Assembly: GCF_050908845.1 (NCBI RefSeq)
Contig: NZ_CP194171.1
Span: forward strand, 372,001 to 436,000
Direction: 5' to 3'
DNA length: 64,000 bases
Origin: Marinobacterium_D sp050908845
GTDB taxonomy: Bacteria > Pseudomonadota > Gammaproteobacteria > Pseudomonadales > Balneatricaceae
Translations under genes and position numbers: made by a program
The notes under the pieces: generated by a model
Seen by the model: only the letters and a program-made list of their open reading frames with translations
Databases searched by the model: none
What the model was told of the DNA's origin: nothing
Part shown: piece by piece, positions 8,584 to 16,947 of the stretch
Layout: every line of letters starts with the position of its first letter
Position numbering within the stretch: the stretch's first letter is position 1

Positions 8584-9165
8584 GCCAAGGTATCTATAGA
8601 GACCATCAGGCAGATCGTCGGCGCATCCTGGGGGCATGACCCGCTTGGCAGAGCGGGCGAAAGCAGGACGCAGCATGATGGCCAAAGCCTGGCTGAACGA
8701 CAGCCTGCTGTCCTGGTTCGAAATAAACTAAAAAGCCTTGGACAGCGCACTGGCTGCAGAGTTAAAGGGCTAATTCTGATATAGACCTGGGCAACAACTT
8801 ACAACAGGGGGCAGCGTAAACCTACTGGCAAGACTTACCTGTAAAACACAGCGTTGAGTCCAAAGCCTGTTTTGTATCACTAGCAGGCCGCGCCTGATGA
8901 AGAGCAGCAGAGAAAAAGCATACGAAAAGGAGAGGATTCTAGGCGGCGACCTTTTATTTACCGACGCGTGGATGGCCAGCCTGGATGAGCAGCCTGAACG
9001 CATATCTGCACCAGAGCAGTGATCAGGCAGGCCAGGCAGGCCGGGATTAACGATTACATCTGGAGAGTGATTGCTGCCAGCCCTTACACTTGCGTTGCTT
9101 GGTGTAAATCCGATAAGAGAAGGGGGTAGAACTACCAGACTTTGCTAAGCTGCTCAGTGAGCCTT

Positions 9166-10800
9166 TTATTCACCCCCGGCAGCCCCCCCAAAGCCTATTG
9201 CATCTACCGCCTGGACAACAGTATATCCAGGAGATGAGTCAAACAGCATCTGCCGGTACTCCTGTGCCCTAAACAGATCTCCGCTACCCATGGCACTGCC
9301 TAGCGCGAATACCTGATAACCCGTAAATCCGGGAGCCTTGGTCAGACACTCCTGTTCAAGTGCCATCGCCTCCTGATACTGTTCCAGTCCCCAAAAGATT
9401 CGCCCCAGGTTGTATGAATAATAGCTTGGCCTGCTTGGGTTAAGCGCCATCGCCCTCTGCGCGTACTCTTTGGCCTCCTCAAACCTGCCAAACCTGGATA
9501 GCGCACGCCCAAGGAAGAGCAGGTTATCTGCATCACCCGGAGCCAGTTCTACCGATCGCTGAGCGGCATCCAGAGCACCCTGGATATCTCCTGCAAAGCC
9601 TTTTGCTATTCCCAGTGCCTGGTAGGCAGTTGGCAGCATCGGATCCAGCTCAATCGCTTTTTCTATTTTCTTTATCGCCTCGTCCAGCGTGACATCGTCG
9701 CGCCAGCCAAAAGCTGCTTCGATCGCCTCTATCCAGCCCAGGGTCATCCATGCGGAAGCAAGATCGGGATCTTCAACCAGCGCTTGCCGGAGCTCCTCAA
9801 TCCCGGCCAGCGCATCGGCAGGATTCAATCTGTGTTTGCGTGCCACACCTCTGAGTGTCAGTTCGTAAGCATTAAGGCTCGCAGGAGGGCGGCGCAGCAC
9901 CTCCTGCTTCTCGGTCTCACGTATCGACGACAAAAGGGTGCCTACGATTCTTTCAACGATAGCGCCCTGGATTTCGAAAAGCGTCTCTGCTTTGGCTGTG
10001 TAGCGATCGGCCCAGACCGTCTCCTGATTACTGCCATTTACCAGCATGACTGAAATTACGAGCTGGTCGTTGACACGTCGGACAGTACCATCGAGCACAT
10101 ACTGCACCCCGAGTCTGTGCGCTGCATCCGCGGCACCCGCACCCTTGGCAGCGGCGTCAAATGCCGCCGAACGTGCAAGTACAGTGAGGTCTGCATTGCG
10201 GGCCAGTTCTATAGTGAGTTCTTCAGACAAACCCTCTGCGAGAAAACGGCCCGGTTCAGCACCGTCGGAAACGTATAGCGGCATGACCGCTATCGAGTGA
10301 GGACCAGGCTTAACGGGGTAGGAAGCGGAAGGGTAAGGCCGAGTGATTAGCCAGACCAGTCCGACAGCAGTGACGGTAATAATGGTTAACAGGATGATGG
10401 CGCGTCGAAAAAGGGACTTACTGCTCCTTATCATCCGACGGCCATTCCTATCCTCACTGGCAGCTTTAATGCCGGCCACCCGCCCAGAAGACTCTACAGT
10501 GACCGGTGAAACCAGTCGGAAGCCGAAGCGCGGAACCGTGCGGATTACCCGTTGCCTGTCTCCGTTGTCGCCTATCGATCTGCGCGCCGAGGCGATGCGT
10601 GCACTGATAGCGCCATCTGACACACAGCGCCCTTTCCAGATTGCCTGGATCAGCTCCTCTCGCGAAGCAGCACGTCCGCTTTCCTGCAGCAGATAGTGGT
10701 GAACATCAAAGACCTGCGGCTCTACATGAACTCGCTGCCCCTGACATACCAGCTCACGCCGGTCGGTATCCAGCGAACAATTATCAAAACGATAAATCAT
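9166..10800 (-). CDS. CadC/ToxR-like winged-helix transcriptional regulator with membrane anchor and TPR repeats
   Basis: 544 aa. Residues about 1-100 form an OmpR/PhoB-type winged helix without a receiver domain (VEPQVFDVHHYLLQ, ISARIASARRSIGDNG, VIRTVPRFGFRLV). A transmembrane segment follows near 132-150 (AIILLTIITVTAVGLVWLI). Then comes a FlgO/TolB-like module around 165-300 (SIAVMPLYVSDG, RFLAEGLSEELTIELAR, VQYVLDGTVRR, ETVWADRY), then TPR-type helices (IEKAIELDPMLPTAYQALG, AQRSVELAPGDADNLLFLGRAL, AQRAMALNPSRPSYYSYNLG). So DNA binding is cytoplasmic and the TPR part probably periplasmic. GAGG precedes the ATG by eight bases. It is divergent from the interrupted hydrolase at 11009, a likely target. 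The signal sensed is unknown. Confidence 0.8.
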   Translation of the reverse strand: MIYRFDNCSLDTDRRELVCQGQRVHVEPQVFDVHHYLLQESGRAASREELIQAIWKGRCVSDGAISARIASARRSIGDNGDRQRVIRTVPRFGFRLVSPVTVESSGRVAGIKAASEDRNGRRMIRSSKSLFRRAIILLTIITVTAVGLVWLITRPYPSASYPVKPGPHSIAVMPLYVSDGAEPGRFLAEGLSEELTIELARNADLTVLARSAAFDAAAKGAGAADAAHRLGVQYVLDGTVRRVNDQLVISVMLVNGSNQETVWADRYTAKAETLFEIQGAIVERIVGTLLSSIRETEKQEVLRRPPASLNAYELTLRGVARKHRLNPADALAGIEELRQALVEDPDLASAWMTLGWIEAIEAAFGWRDDVTLDEAIKKIEKAIELDPMLPTAYQALGIAKGFAGDIQGALDAAQRSVELAPGDADNLLFLGRALSRFGRFEEAKEYAQRAMALNPSRPSYYSYNLGRIFWGLEQYQEAMALEQECLTKAPGFTGYQVFALGSAMGSGDLFRAQEYRQMLFDSSPGYTVVQAVDAIGFGGAAGGE

Positions 10801-11008
10801 CTTCGGCCCTCATTTGGGCGGGCAACTCTCCTTATTGTAGAAAAATTGGCGAAACCTTCAGGTCTTCTTCAAGCAAACCCAAAGACCAATACGAATAATG
10901 AACCAGGCTTCCTCCGGCCCAACCGCGCAACAGAACCATCAACGATGGACCGGATATCCAAAGCGGCCTCAACGAGGTCAACACCAGGCTCAATTGCGGA
11001 GGTTTGAA

Positions 11009-12001
11009 ATGAAACTCTTTAGAAATTCACTATGGCTGAAAGCGCTGACCATCTGCCTGATGCCTGCCTTGATGACCGGTCGCTCACTCGCTGAAGGCGT
11101 GGCTCGCATGGAGTTTTACCCGGTAAGCTCGGCAACGATGGACGACAGTGCTTTTCTTTCCAATGGAGAGGGCTAGCCGGTAACGCTCGCGGGTGCCCTG
11201 TATCTACCAACCAAGGGCAATGACAAACTCCCGGCGATGATACTTCTACACGGATCCAGCGGGATTGGCGGTACAGACTCCCTTACCGATTACAGCCGAC
11301 AATTCCTGAATGGCTTAGGCGTGGCAACCTTCGTGATCGACAGTTTTTCAGACCGAGGCATAACTCAGACGCTGACCGATCAATCCCGCCTGGGACGTTT
11401 GCAGGCAGTCTACGATGCCTACCGTGCTCTTGAGCTTATCTCTGAACACCCTCGTATTGATCGGGACAGGATTGGGGTTATAGGTGTTTCACGTGGAGCA
11501 GCCTCGTCAATGTTTTCTGCGATCTCGCGTTTTGAAGCGATGTATGGCGCAAAAAACGGAGCTCGCTTTGCTCTCCATGTGGGATTTTCGACACCTTGTG
11601 CCCGACAATATGCCGGCAGGGATGAAACGACAGGCAGTCCGATACTGATCCTTCATGGTGAGGCCGATGACATTGCGTTACTGGATGCCTGTCAGAAGTA
11701 CATCAGCCAGCTTCAGCAAAATGGCGTTGAAGCGAGGCTCATAAGCTACCCGGGCGTTCACCACGCCTTCGACAGTCCAAAAGTCCCGAATATGGTTTTA
11801 AAGACTGCACAGAATCCATCGAAATGTCGTGTAGGCGAAAACGACGAACATCGGCTGGTTAATATGGACACTGGCGAACCCTTCGCCTGGGACGACAGCT
11901 GCGTTACCCGCGGCTTTACCCTCGGCCATGATGCCTCGGCAAGCGAGGCATCCTATCGGGAGTTAGGGGAGTTTGTGCGGCGCCAATTCGGCCTGGACTG
12001 A
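11009..12001 (+). pseudogene. exported dienelactone-hydrolase-like protein interrupted by an in-frame amber codon
   Basis: One continuous frame begins at ATG 11009 (GCGGAGG upstream) with a signal peptide (MKLFRNSLWLKALTICLMPA...SLAEG). It runs through a pre-domain (RMEFYPVSSATMDDSAFLSNGEG), meets TAG at 11174-11176, then continues in the same frame as PVTLAGALYLPTKGNDKLPAMILLHGSSG with no shift. Downstream are an alpha/beta-hydrolase nucleophile elbow GVSRGA, an acid in HGEADDIALLDACQ and the histidine YPGVHHAFD, as in dienelactone hydrolases. Without the TAG it would be 330 aa. A product could start at ATG 11237 but would lack export and the first strands. Nonsense mutation is most likely; sequencing error or suppression cannot be excluded. 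Substrate unknown. Confidence 0.75.
11485..11500. promoter_or_regulatory. parS-like site inside the interrupted hydrolase (14/16)
   Basis: TGTTTCACGTGGAGCA matches the parS consensus TGTTNCACGTGAAACA except for two A-to-G differences in the right half. It coincides with the codons of the nucleophile elbow (GVSRGA), so it could be a chance match imposed by coding, but it sits 3.9 kb from the exact parS site at 7582. Confidence 0.4.
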
Positions 12002-12134
12002 ATCGAACGACAGCGGAAAGCTTCGCGAACTCTATTTCGGAAACAGAGCTTAGATAGCAAAGATCCCTGCCAGGGATCCAGAGTGATACTGAGCACTAAC
12101 ACCGAGCCCTCGGCCAAAGAGCCAGCAGCGGACG

Positions 12135-12172
12135 AAAAAACAAAACCCCGATCACAATGATGACCGGGGTTT
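12135..12172 (-). terminator. intrinsic terminator of gyrB
   Basis: Read on the minus strand, AAACCCCG... pairs with ...CGGGGTTT around a GTCATCATTGTGAT loop region, followed by TTTTGTTTTTTC. It starts about 53 bases past the gyrB stop. An A-run precedes the stem on the plus strand, so it could also serve rightward transcripts of the hydrolase region. Confidence 0.8.
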
Positions 12173-12225
12173 CTCGGTAGGCTGAAAGCAGCCTAAGCCG
12201 CCTTTCTCATTTCAACCCAAACTCA

Positions 12226-14649
12226 TCAGACGTCCAGGTTGGCCACGTTCAGCGCGTTGGATTCGATAAAGTTACGACGCGGTTCAACCTCATCACCCAT
12301 TAGTGTGGTGAACAGCTGGTCAGCGGCTATCGCATCCTCAATGGTTACCTGAAGCATACGACGCGCGTTCGGATCCATGGTGGTCTCCCACAGCTGGTCG
12401 GGGTTCATCTCACCCAGTCCCTTGTAGCGCTGTATGGCGTTACCACGGCGCGACAGGTCCATCAGCCAGCGGATACCCACGCCAAGATCGTTCAGCTCGA
12501 AACGGCGCTCTCCGCGCTGCAGGAAGGCACCATCCTCAAGCAGAGACTGAAGCTCTTCGCCCAGCTCAACGATATTGATCACGTCCCGGGAGCGGAACAG
12601 GTCCGGATCAAGCACGTAATCGGTCGCTACGCTGTGGTGGATATGACGCACATGCGGGATGTAGATGCTCTTTTCCTTGTCCAGCTCGACACTGCAGGTA
12701 TAGCTCTCTGCGGTGTTGGTCGCATAGGCGATCAGCGCTTCATCCAGGGCTTTCACCCAGGCCTCGACCTTCTCCTGTGACGCCATGTCCTCCGCCTTGA
12801 GTGACGGCAGGTAGAGCAGTTGGTTGAGTGCAGCCCTGGGGTAAAGCTTGCTGAGACGCTCGACGGTCTTTTCCACCTTGCGGTAGCGGCTGACCAGGTC
12901 CTCCAGCGCAGCACCGGAAACAGGCGGCGCATCTTCACTGACATACAGCGCAGCGCCATCCAGAGCGCCCTGCAGCAGGTAGTTCTCCATGGCATCATCG
13001 TCCTTGAGATACTGCTCCTGCTTACCCTTCTTGACCTTGTACAGCGGCGGCTGGGCAATGTAGATATATCCGCGCTCGATCAACTCCGGCATCTGACGGA
13101 AGAAGAAGGTCAGCAGCAGGGTACGGATATGGGAGCCATCCACGTCCGCATCGGTCATGATGATGATGCGGTGGTAACGCAGCTTCTCCACATCGTATTC
13201 GTCGCGGCCGATACCACAGCCGAGAGCGGTGATCAGGGTGCCTACCTCGGCAGAGGTCAGCATCTTGTCGAAGCGTGCCTTCTCGACGTTAAGGATCTTA
13301 CCCTTGAGCGGCAGAATCGCCTGGGTACGACGATCACGTCCCTGCTTGGCAGAACCACCTGCGGAGTCACCCTCCACCAGGTAAAGTTCAGACAGTCCCG
13401 GGTCTTTTTCCTGACAGTCCGCCAGCTTACCCGGCAGACCGGCAATATCCAGTGCGCCCTTGCGGCGGGTCATCTCACGGGCCTTGCGGGCCGCTTCACG
13501 GGCTCGGGCCGCATCGATCATCTTCTGAACCACCGCCTTGGCGTCCTGCGGGTTCTCCAGCAGATACTCGCCAAGCTGCTGGGACATCAGCTGCTCGACG
13601 GCGGTTTTTACCTCCGAGGAGACCAGCTTGTCCTTGGTCTGGGAGGAGAACTTCGGATCAGGTACCTTAACCGAGATGATCGCAGTGAGGCCTTCACGGC
13701 TGTCATCACCGCTGGTGGAAACCTTGCCGCCCTTGTTGAGCTGCTCGGATTCGATGTAGTTGTTCAGGGAACGGGTCAGCGCGGCGCGGAAGCCAGACAG
13801 GTGGGTACCGCCGTCACGCTGCGGGATATTGTTGGCGAAGCAGTGGAGGCTTTCCTGGAAGCTGTCGTTCCACTGCATCGATACCTCAACACCGACACCG
13901 TTTTCGTGCATGGCGTTGAAGTGAAAGATCTTGTTGACCGGCGACTTGTTCTGATTGAGGAACTCGACAAACGCGGCCAGACCGCCTTCATATTCGAACA
14001 CCTCTTCACGACCACTGCGCTCATCCTTCAGGCGGATACGCACGCCGGAGTTCAGGAACGACAGTTCGCGCAAACGCTTGGCAAGGATGTCGTACTGGAA
14101 GGCGATGTTGCTGAAGGTGTCTTCGGACGGTTTGAAACGGACGATGGTACCGCTGGACTCGGTCTCGCCGATCACTTCCAGGGGCTTCTCGGGCACACCG
14201 TGGTGATAGACCTGCTCGTGCACCTTGCCGGCCCTGCGAATCGTCAGACGCAATTCGCTGGAAAGGGCGTTAACCACGGAAACACCCACGCCGTGCAGAC
14301 CGCCGGAGACCTTGTAGGTGTTGTCATCGAACTTACCACCGGCATGCAGCACGGTCATGATGACCTCGGCCGCGGAAACACCCTCTTCCTTGTGAATATC
14401 GGTGGGGATACCACGCCCGTTATCGGATACGGTGACGCTTTCATCCGGATGGATAATAACGCCGATCTCGGAGCAGTAGCCGGCCAGCGCCTCGTCGATA
14501 CCGTTATCGACAAGTTCGAAAACCATATGGTGCAAACCGCTGCCGTCGTCCGTGTCGCCGATGTACATCCCGGGGCGCTTGCGGACGGCATCCAGCCCTT
14601 TCAGTACCTTGATACTGGACGAATCATAGCTCTGGTTTTCACCGCTCAT
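12226..14649 (-). CDS. gyrB: DNA gyrase subunit B
   Basis: ATPase subunit of DNA gyrase, introducing negative supercoils with GyrA. 807 aa, close to the E. coli length. The N-terminus SYDSSSIKVLKGLDAVRKRP is canonical. GHKL ATPase motifs are VDNGIDEA, VSDNGRGIP and GGLHGVGVSVVNALS; TOPRIM motifs are VEGDSAGGSAKQGRDRR and MTDADVDGSHIRTLL; the C-terminal GyrA-interacting block RYKGLGEMNPDQLWETTMDP is intact. A longer frame to 14733 exists, but CAGGAG lies six bases before the ATG at 14649 and the family N-terminus fits there. The start overlaps recF by 11 bases. Confidence 0.97.
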   Translation of the reverse strand: MSGENQSYDSSSIKVLKGLDAVRKRPGMYIGDTDDGSGLHHMVFELVDNGIDEALAGYCSEIGVIIHPDESVTVSDNGRGIPTDIHKEEGVSAAEVIMTVLHAGGKFDDNTYKVSGGLHGVGVSVVNALSSELRLTIRRAGKVHEQVYHHGVPEKPLEVIGETESSGTIVRFKPSEDTFSNIAFQYDILAKRLRELSFLNSGVRIRLKDERSGREEVFEYEGGLAAFVEFLNQNKSPVNKIFHFNAMHENGVGVEVSMQWNDSFQESLHCFANNIPQRDGGTHLSGFRAALTRSLNNYIESEQLNKGGKVSTSGDDSREGLTAIISVKVPDPKFSSQTKDKLVSSEVKTAVEQLMSQQLGEYLLENPQDAKAVVQKMIDAARAREAARKAREMTRRKGALDIAGLPGKLADCQEKDPGLSELYLVEGDSAGGSAKQGRDRRTQAILPLKGKILNVEKARFDKMLTSAEVGTLITALGCGIGRDEYDVEKLRYHRIIIMTDADVDGSHIRTLLLTFFFRQMPELIERGYIYIAQPPLYKVKKGKQEQYLKDDDAMENYLLQGALDGAALYVSEDAPPVSGAALEDLVSRYRKVEKTVERLSKLYPRAALNQLLYLPSLKAEDMASQEKVEAWVKALDEALIAYATNTAESYTCSVELDKEKSIYIPHVRHIHHSVATDYVLDPDLFRSRDVINIVELGEELQSLLEDGAFLQRGERRFELNDLGVGIRWLMDLSRRGNAIQRYKGLGEMNPDQLWETTMDPNARRMLQVTIEDAIAADQLFTTLMGDEVEPRRNFIESNALNVANLDV

Positions 14650-15754
14650 CATGTTCTCCTGGTGCAGCAGACTGCGATATTTTTCCCTGCTCGACTTTAA
14701 ACAGCCTGACCGGCGTATCGGCATCCCAGACACGGCTCAGCAGACCTGGCTCGACGCAGGTTATAAAGCACTGATTAGTGCTGTTTTCCAAAAAGCGACA
14801 GAACTGGCGGCAATGTCTTTCGTCCAGTTCTGACGGTAGATCGTCGATCAGATAAACGCAGGCTCGCTGGCTCTGGCGGTAAAATAACGCGCCCTGGGCC
14901 AGCTTGAGTGCACTGACAACGAGTTTTTTCTGCCCGCGGGACAGGCGTTCAGCGGCATCCTGGCCATCCGCACGAAACCGGAGATCGGCTCGTTGAGGGC
15001 CACTGCTACTGAAACCCTGACGCAGGTCGCGCTCGAAGTTCTCTTCCAGCAGCTCGGCAAGGGGCCGTTTTGAATCCCAGCCCTGTGAGAAGCGAAGCTC
15101 TACTCTGACGTCCTTGAGGAGCTCGGCCAGTATCTCTTCAAACACCGGTTTCAGCGCCTCGATATAGGCCGCTCTCAGCTCGGTTAACGGCTCGGCAAAT
15201 GCGACCAGCTCGGCATCCCAAAGCGCCCTTACGCGGGCGTCGATTTTACCACATTTCAGTAACGAATTTCGCTGTTTAAGTACACGATGAAAGCCGCGCC
15301 AGAGACGGATAAATCCAGGATCCGAATGAAAGCCGCCCCAGTCGACAAACTGGCGCCGTATCGACGGCGATCCCTCGAGCAGATCGAAGGTGTCCGAATT
15401 GATAACCAGCAGTGGCATCAGACTGGCAAGCTCAGCGGAGCCGAGACTCTCCCCGGCGTAGCGGACTTTTAATTCAGCATCACGGCTGCGGCTGACACCC
15501 AGCGGGCGCGGTTCGCCGGTACCCTGGGCATCGATCTGGGCAAACACCAGGAGCTCGCTCTGCTCGCTCTGGATCACCTGACGATACTGCTGGGTGCGAA
15601 ACGAACGTCCAAGCCCCAGCATGTGAATCGCCTCGAGCAGGCTGGTCTTGCCGCTGCCATTTTCACCAAAAAGAAGATTGATCCGCGGAGAGGGGGTCAG
15701 CTCGACATGGCTGAGGTTACGCAGGTTAGACACCTGCAGTTGCGAGATCAGCAT
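14639..15754 (-). CDS. recF: DNA replication and repair protein RecF
   Basis: SMC-like ATPase of the RecFOR pathway; it binds gapped DNA and helps load RecA. 371 aa. Walker A is FGENGSGKTSLLEAI near residue 35, the ABC signature is RLSRGQKKLVVSALKLAQ, and the Walker B/D-loop is YLIDDLPSELDERH. An upstream in-frame GTG at 15781 lies inside the inverted repeat 15774-15807, so I choose ATG 15754 (MLISQLQVSNLRN), which matches the family start. It sits between dnaN and gyrB in the classic dnaA-dnaN-recF-gyrB order and overlaps gyrB by 11 bases. Confidence 0.95.
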   Translation of the reverse strand: MLISQLQVSNLRNLSHVELTPSPRINLLFGENGSGKTSLLEAIHMLGLGRSFRTQQYRQVIQSEQSELLVFAQIDAQGTGEPRPLGVSRSRDAELKVRYAGESLGSAELASLMPLLVINSDTFDLLEGSPSIRRQFVDWGGFHSDPGFIRLWRGFHRVLKQRNSLLKCGKIDARVRALWDAELVAFAEPLTELRAAYIEALKPVFEEILAELLKDVRVELRFSQGWDSKRPLAELLEENFERDLRQGFSSSGPQRADLRFRADGQDAAERLSRGQKKLVVSALKLAQGALFYRQSQRACVYLIDDLPSELDERHCRQFCRFLENSTNQCFITCVEPGLLSRVWDADTPVRLFKVEQGKISQSAAPGEHDER

Positions 15755-15773
15755 AATGGGCGATAAGCGAGAA

Positions 15774-15807
15774 GTAAGCACTCACATAAAAGTAAGTGAG
15801 TGCTTAC
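15774..15807 (-). repeat. 12-bp perfect inverted repeat between dnaN and recF
   Basis: GTAAGCACTCAC (15774-15785) and GTGAGTGCTTAC (15796-15807) are exact reverse complements separated by 10 bases. In the dnaN-recF transcript this makes a stable 12-bp hairpin just past the dnaN stop at 15816 and before the recF start. There is no T-run behind it, so it looks like an intercistronic processing/stability or attenuating element rather than a standard terminator. Confidence 0.7.
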
Positions 15808-15815
15808 ATATATCA

Positions 15816-16919
15816 TTACATGCGCATCGGCATGACAACGTAGGTCGCATCCGGCTCATCGAAGCCTTCGACCAGCGCACTGCTGTTGGAATCGAACAGG
15901 GTAAAGCGCACCACGTCCGAGTTAAGAATGGACAGAACGTCGAGCAGATAGTTGACGTTGAAGCCGATCTCCAGCGAGCTGCCTTCATAATCCACCGCAA
16001 CGCTTTCTTCCGCTTCTTCCTGCTCCGGGTTATTGGCCATCACCTGCAGCATGCCATTGGACAGCGACAGGCGCACACCGCGGTACTTCTCGTTGGAGAG
16101 AATCGCGATACGGCTGAATACCTGACGCAGTTCGAGACGATCGCCCAGCATTACCTTGTCGCCGTTACGCGGGATAACACGCTGGTAGTCCGGGAACTTG
16201 CCATCCACCAGCTTCGAGGTGAAGGTAAAGTCACCCACGTTGGCACGGATATGGTTGGCACCGATCACCAGGCTCACCGGATTTTCACCACCCTGCAGCA
16301 GGCGCGCCAGCTCGAGGATACCCTTGCGCGGCACAATGATCTGGTGCTGAACGTCGCTGCCCACTTCCACTTCGCTGACCGCCGTGGCCAGACGGTGACC
16401 GTCGGTAGAAACCGCGCGCAGTGTGCCGTCCTTCACCTCAAGCAGCATGCCGTTGAGGTAATAGCGCACATCCTGCTGCGCCATGGAGAAACCGGTCTGT
16501 TCGATCAGGTGACGCAGGGAAGCCTGCGGCAGCGTCAGCTGCATCGCCTGCGGGCTGTCTTCCACGTTCGGGAATTCACTGGCCGGCAGGGTGGAAAGCG
16601 AGAAGCGGCTGCGGCCGGACTTGATCACCATCTTCTGGCCGGTCAGCTCAAGCTCGATCCGGGCATCATCCGACAGCGATTTACAGATATCCATCAGCTT
16701 GCGCGCCGGAACCGTCACTGAGCCGGCTTCAGCCGGTTCATCCAGCTCGACGCGGCCGATCAGCTCCACCTCAAGATCCGTACCGGTCAGCGAGAGTTGG
16801 TTACCCTCGGCGACAAGCAGGATATTGGAAAGCACCGGTAACGTCTGACGACGCTCCACAACGCCCGCTACCAGCTGTAGCGGCTTGATGAGTGCTTCAC
16901 GGGAAATTACGAATCTCAT
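15816..16919 (-). CDS. dnaN: DNA polymerase III beta subunit (sliding clamp)
   Basis: Ring-shaped processivity clamp encircling DNA; it tethers Pol III and other clamp-binding enzymes. 367 aa, the usual length. The N-terminus MRFVISREALIKPLQLVAGVVERRQTLPVLSN is typical; three repeated clamp domains follow (GSVTVPARKLMDICKSL, DVRYYLNGMLLEVKDGTLRAVSTDGHRLA, and the C-terminal YVVMPMRM). The last residues PMRM match the conserved clamp C-terminus. It lies 28 bases downstream of dnaA on the same strand and is probably co-transcribed with it. Confidence 0.97.
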   Translation of the reverse strand: MRFVISREALIKPLQLVAGVVERRQTLPVLSNILLVAEGNQLSLTGTDLEVELIGRVELDEPAEAGSVTVPARKLMDICKSLSDDARIELELTGQKMVIKSGRSRFSLSTLPASEFPNVEDSPQAMQLTLPQASLRHLIEQTGFSMAQQDVRYYLNGMLLEVKDGTLRAVSTDGHRLATAVSEVEVGSDVQHQIIVPRKGILELARLLQGGENPVSLVIGANHIRANVGDFTFTSKLVDGKFPDYQRVIPRNGDKVMLGDRLELRQVFSRIAILSNEKYRGVRLSLSNGMLQVMANNPEQEEAEESVAVDYEGSSLEIGFNVNYLLDVLSILNSDVVRFTLFDSNSSALVEGFDEPDATYVVMPMRM

Positions 16920-16947
16920 GGCTGTCTACCTTGTCTGGATCCGAGTA

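Larger units (their letters stand above)
7583..9165. other. 1.6 kb gene-poor spacer holding parS sites and decayed sequence
   Basis: No convincing intact gene is present between glyS and the regulator at 9166. Apart from the parS-like sites at 7582, 7631 and 8194 and the broken hemerythrin-like fragment at 8390-8583, I see only short frames with stops (for example 8770-9003 minus, and a 41-codon frame at 8897-9022) that resemble nothing known to me. Base composition is less GC-rich and less codon-structured than the flanks, as expected for decaying or purely structural DNA. No tRNA or insertion-sequence ends were recognised. Confidence 0.6.

Noticed and set aside
8770..9003. 77-codon minus-strand frame and an opposing 41-codon plus-strand frame (8897-9022)
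   Set aside because: Neither resembles a known protein; they oppose each other in decaying DNA and lack convincing ribosome binding sites.
12820..14700. 626-codon plus-strand frame opposite gyrB
   Set aside because: It is antisense to an intact gyrB, has no recognisable domain, and is the kind of open frame that GC-rich third-position bias produces opposite conserved genes.
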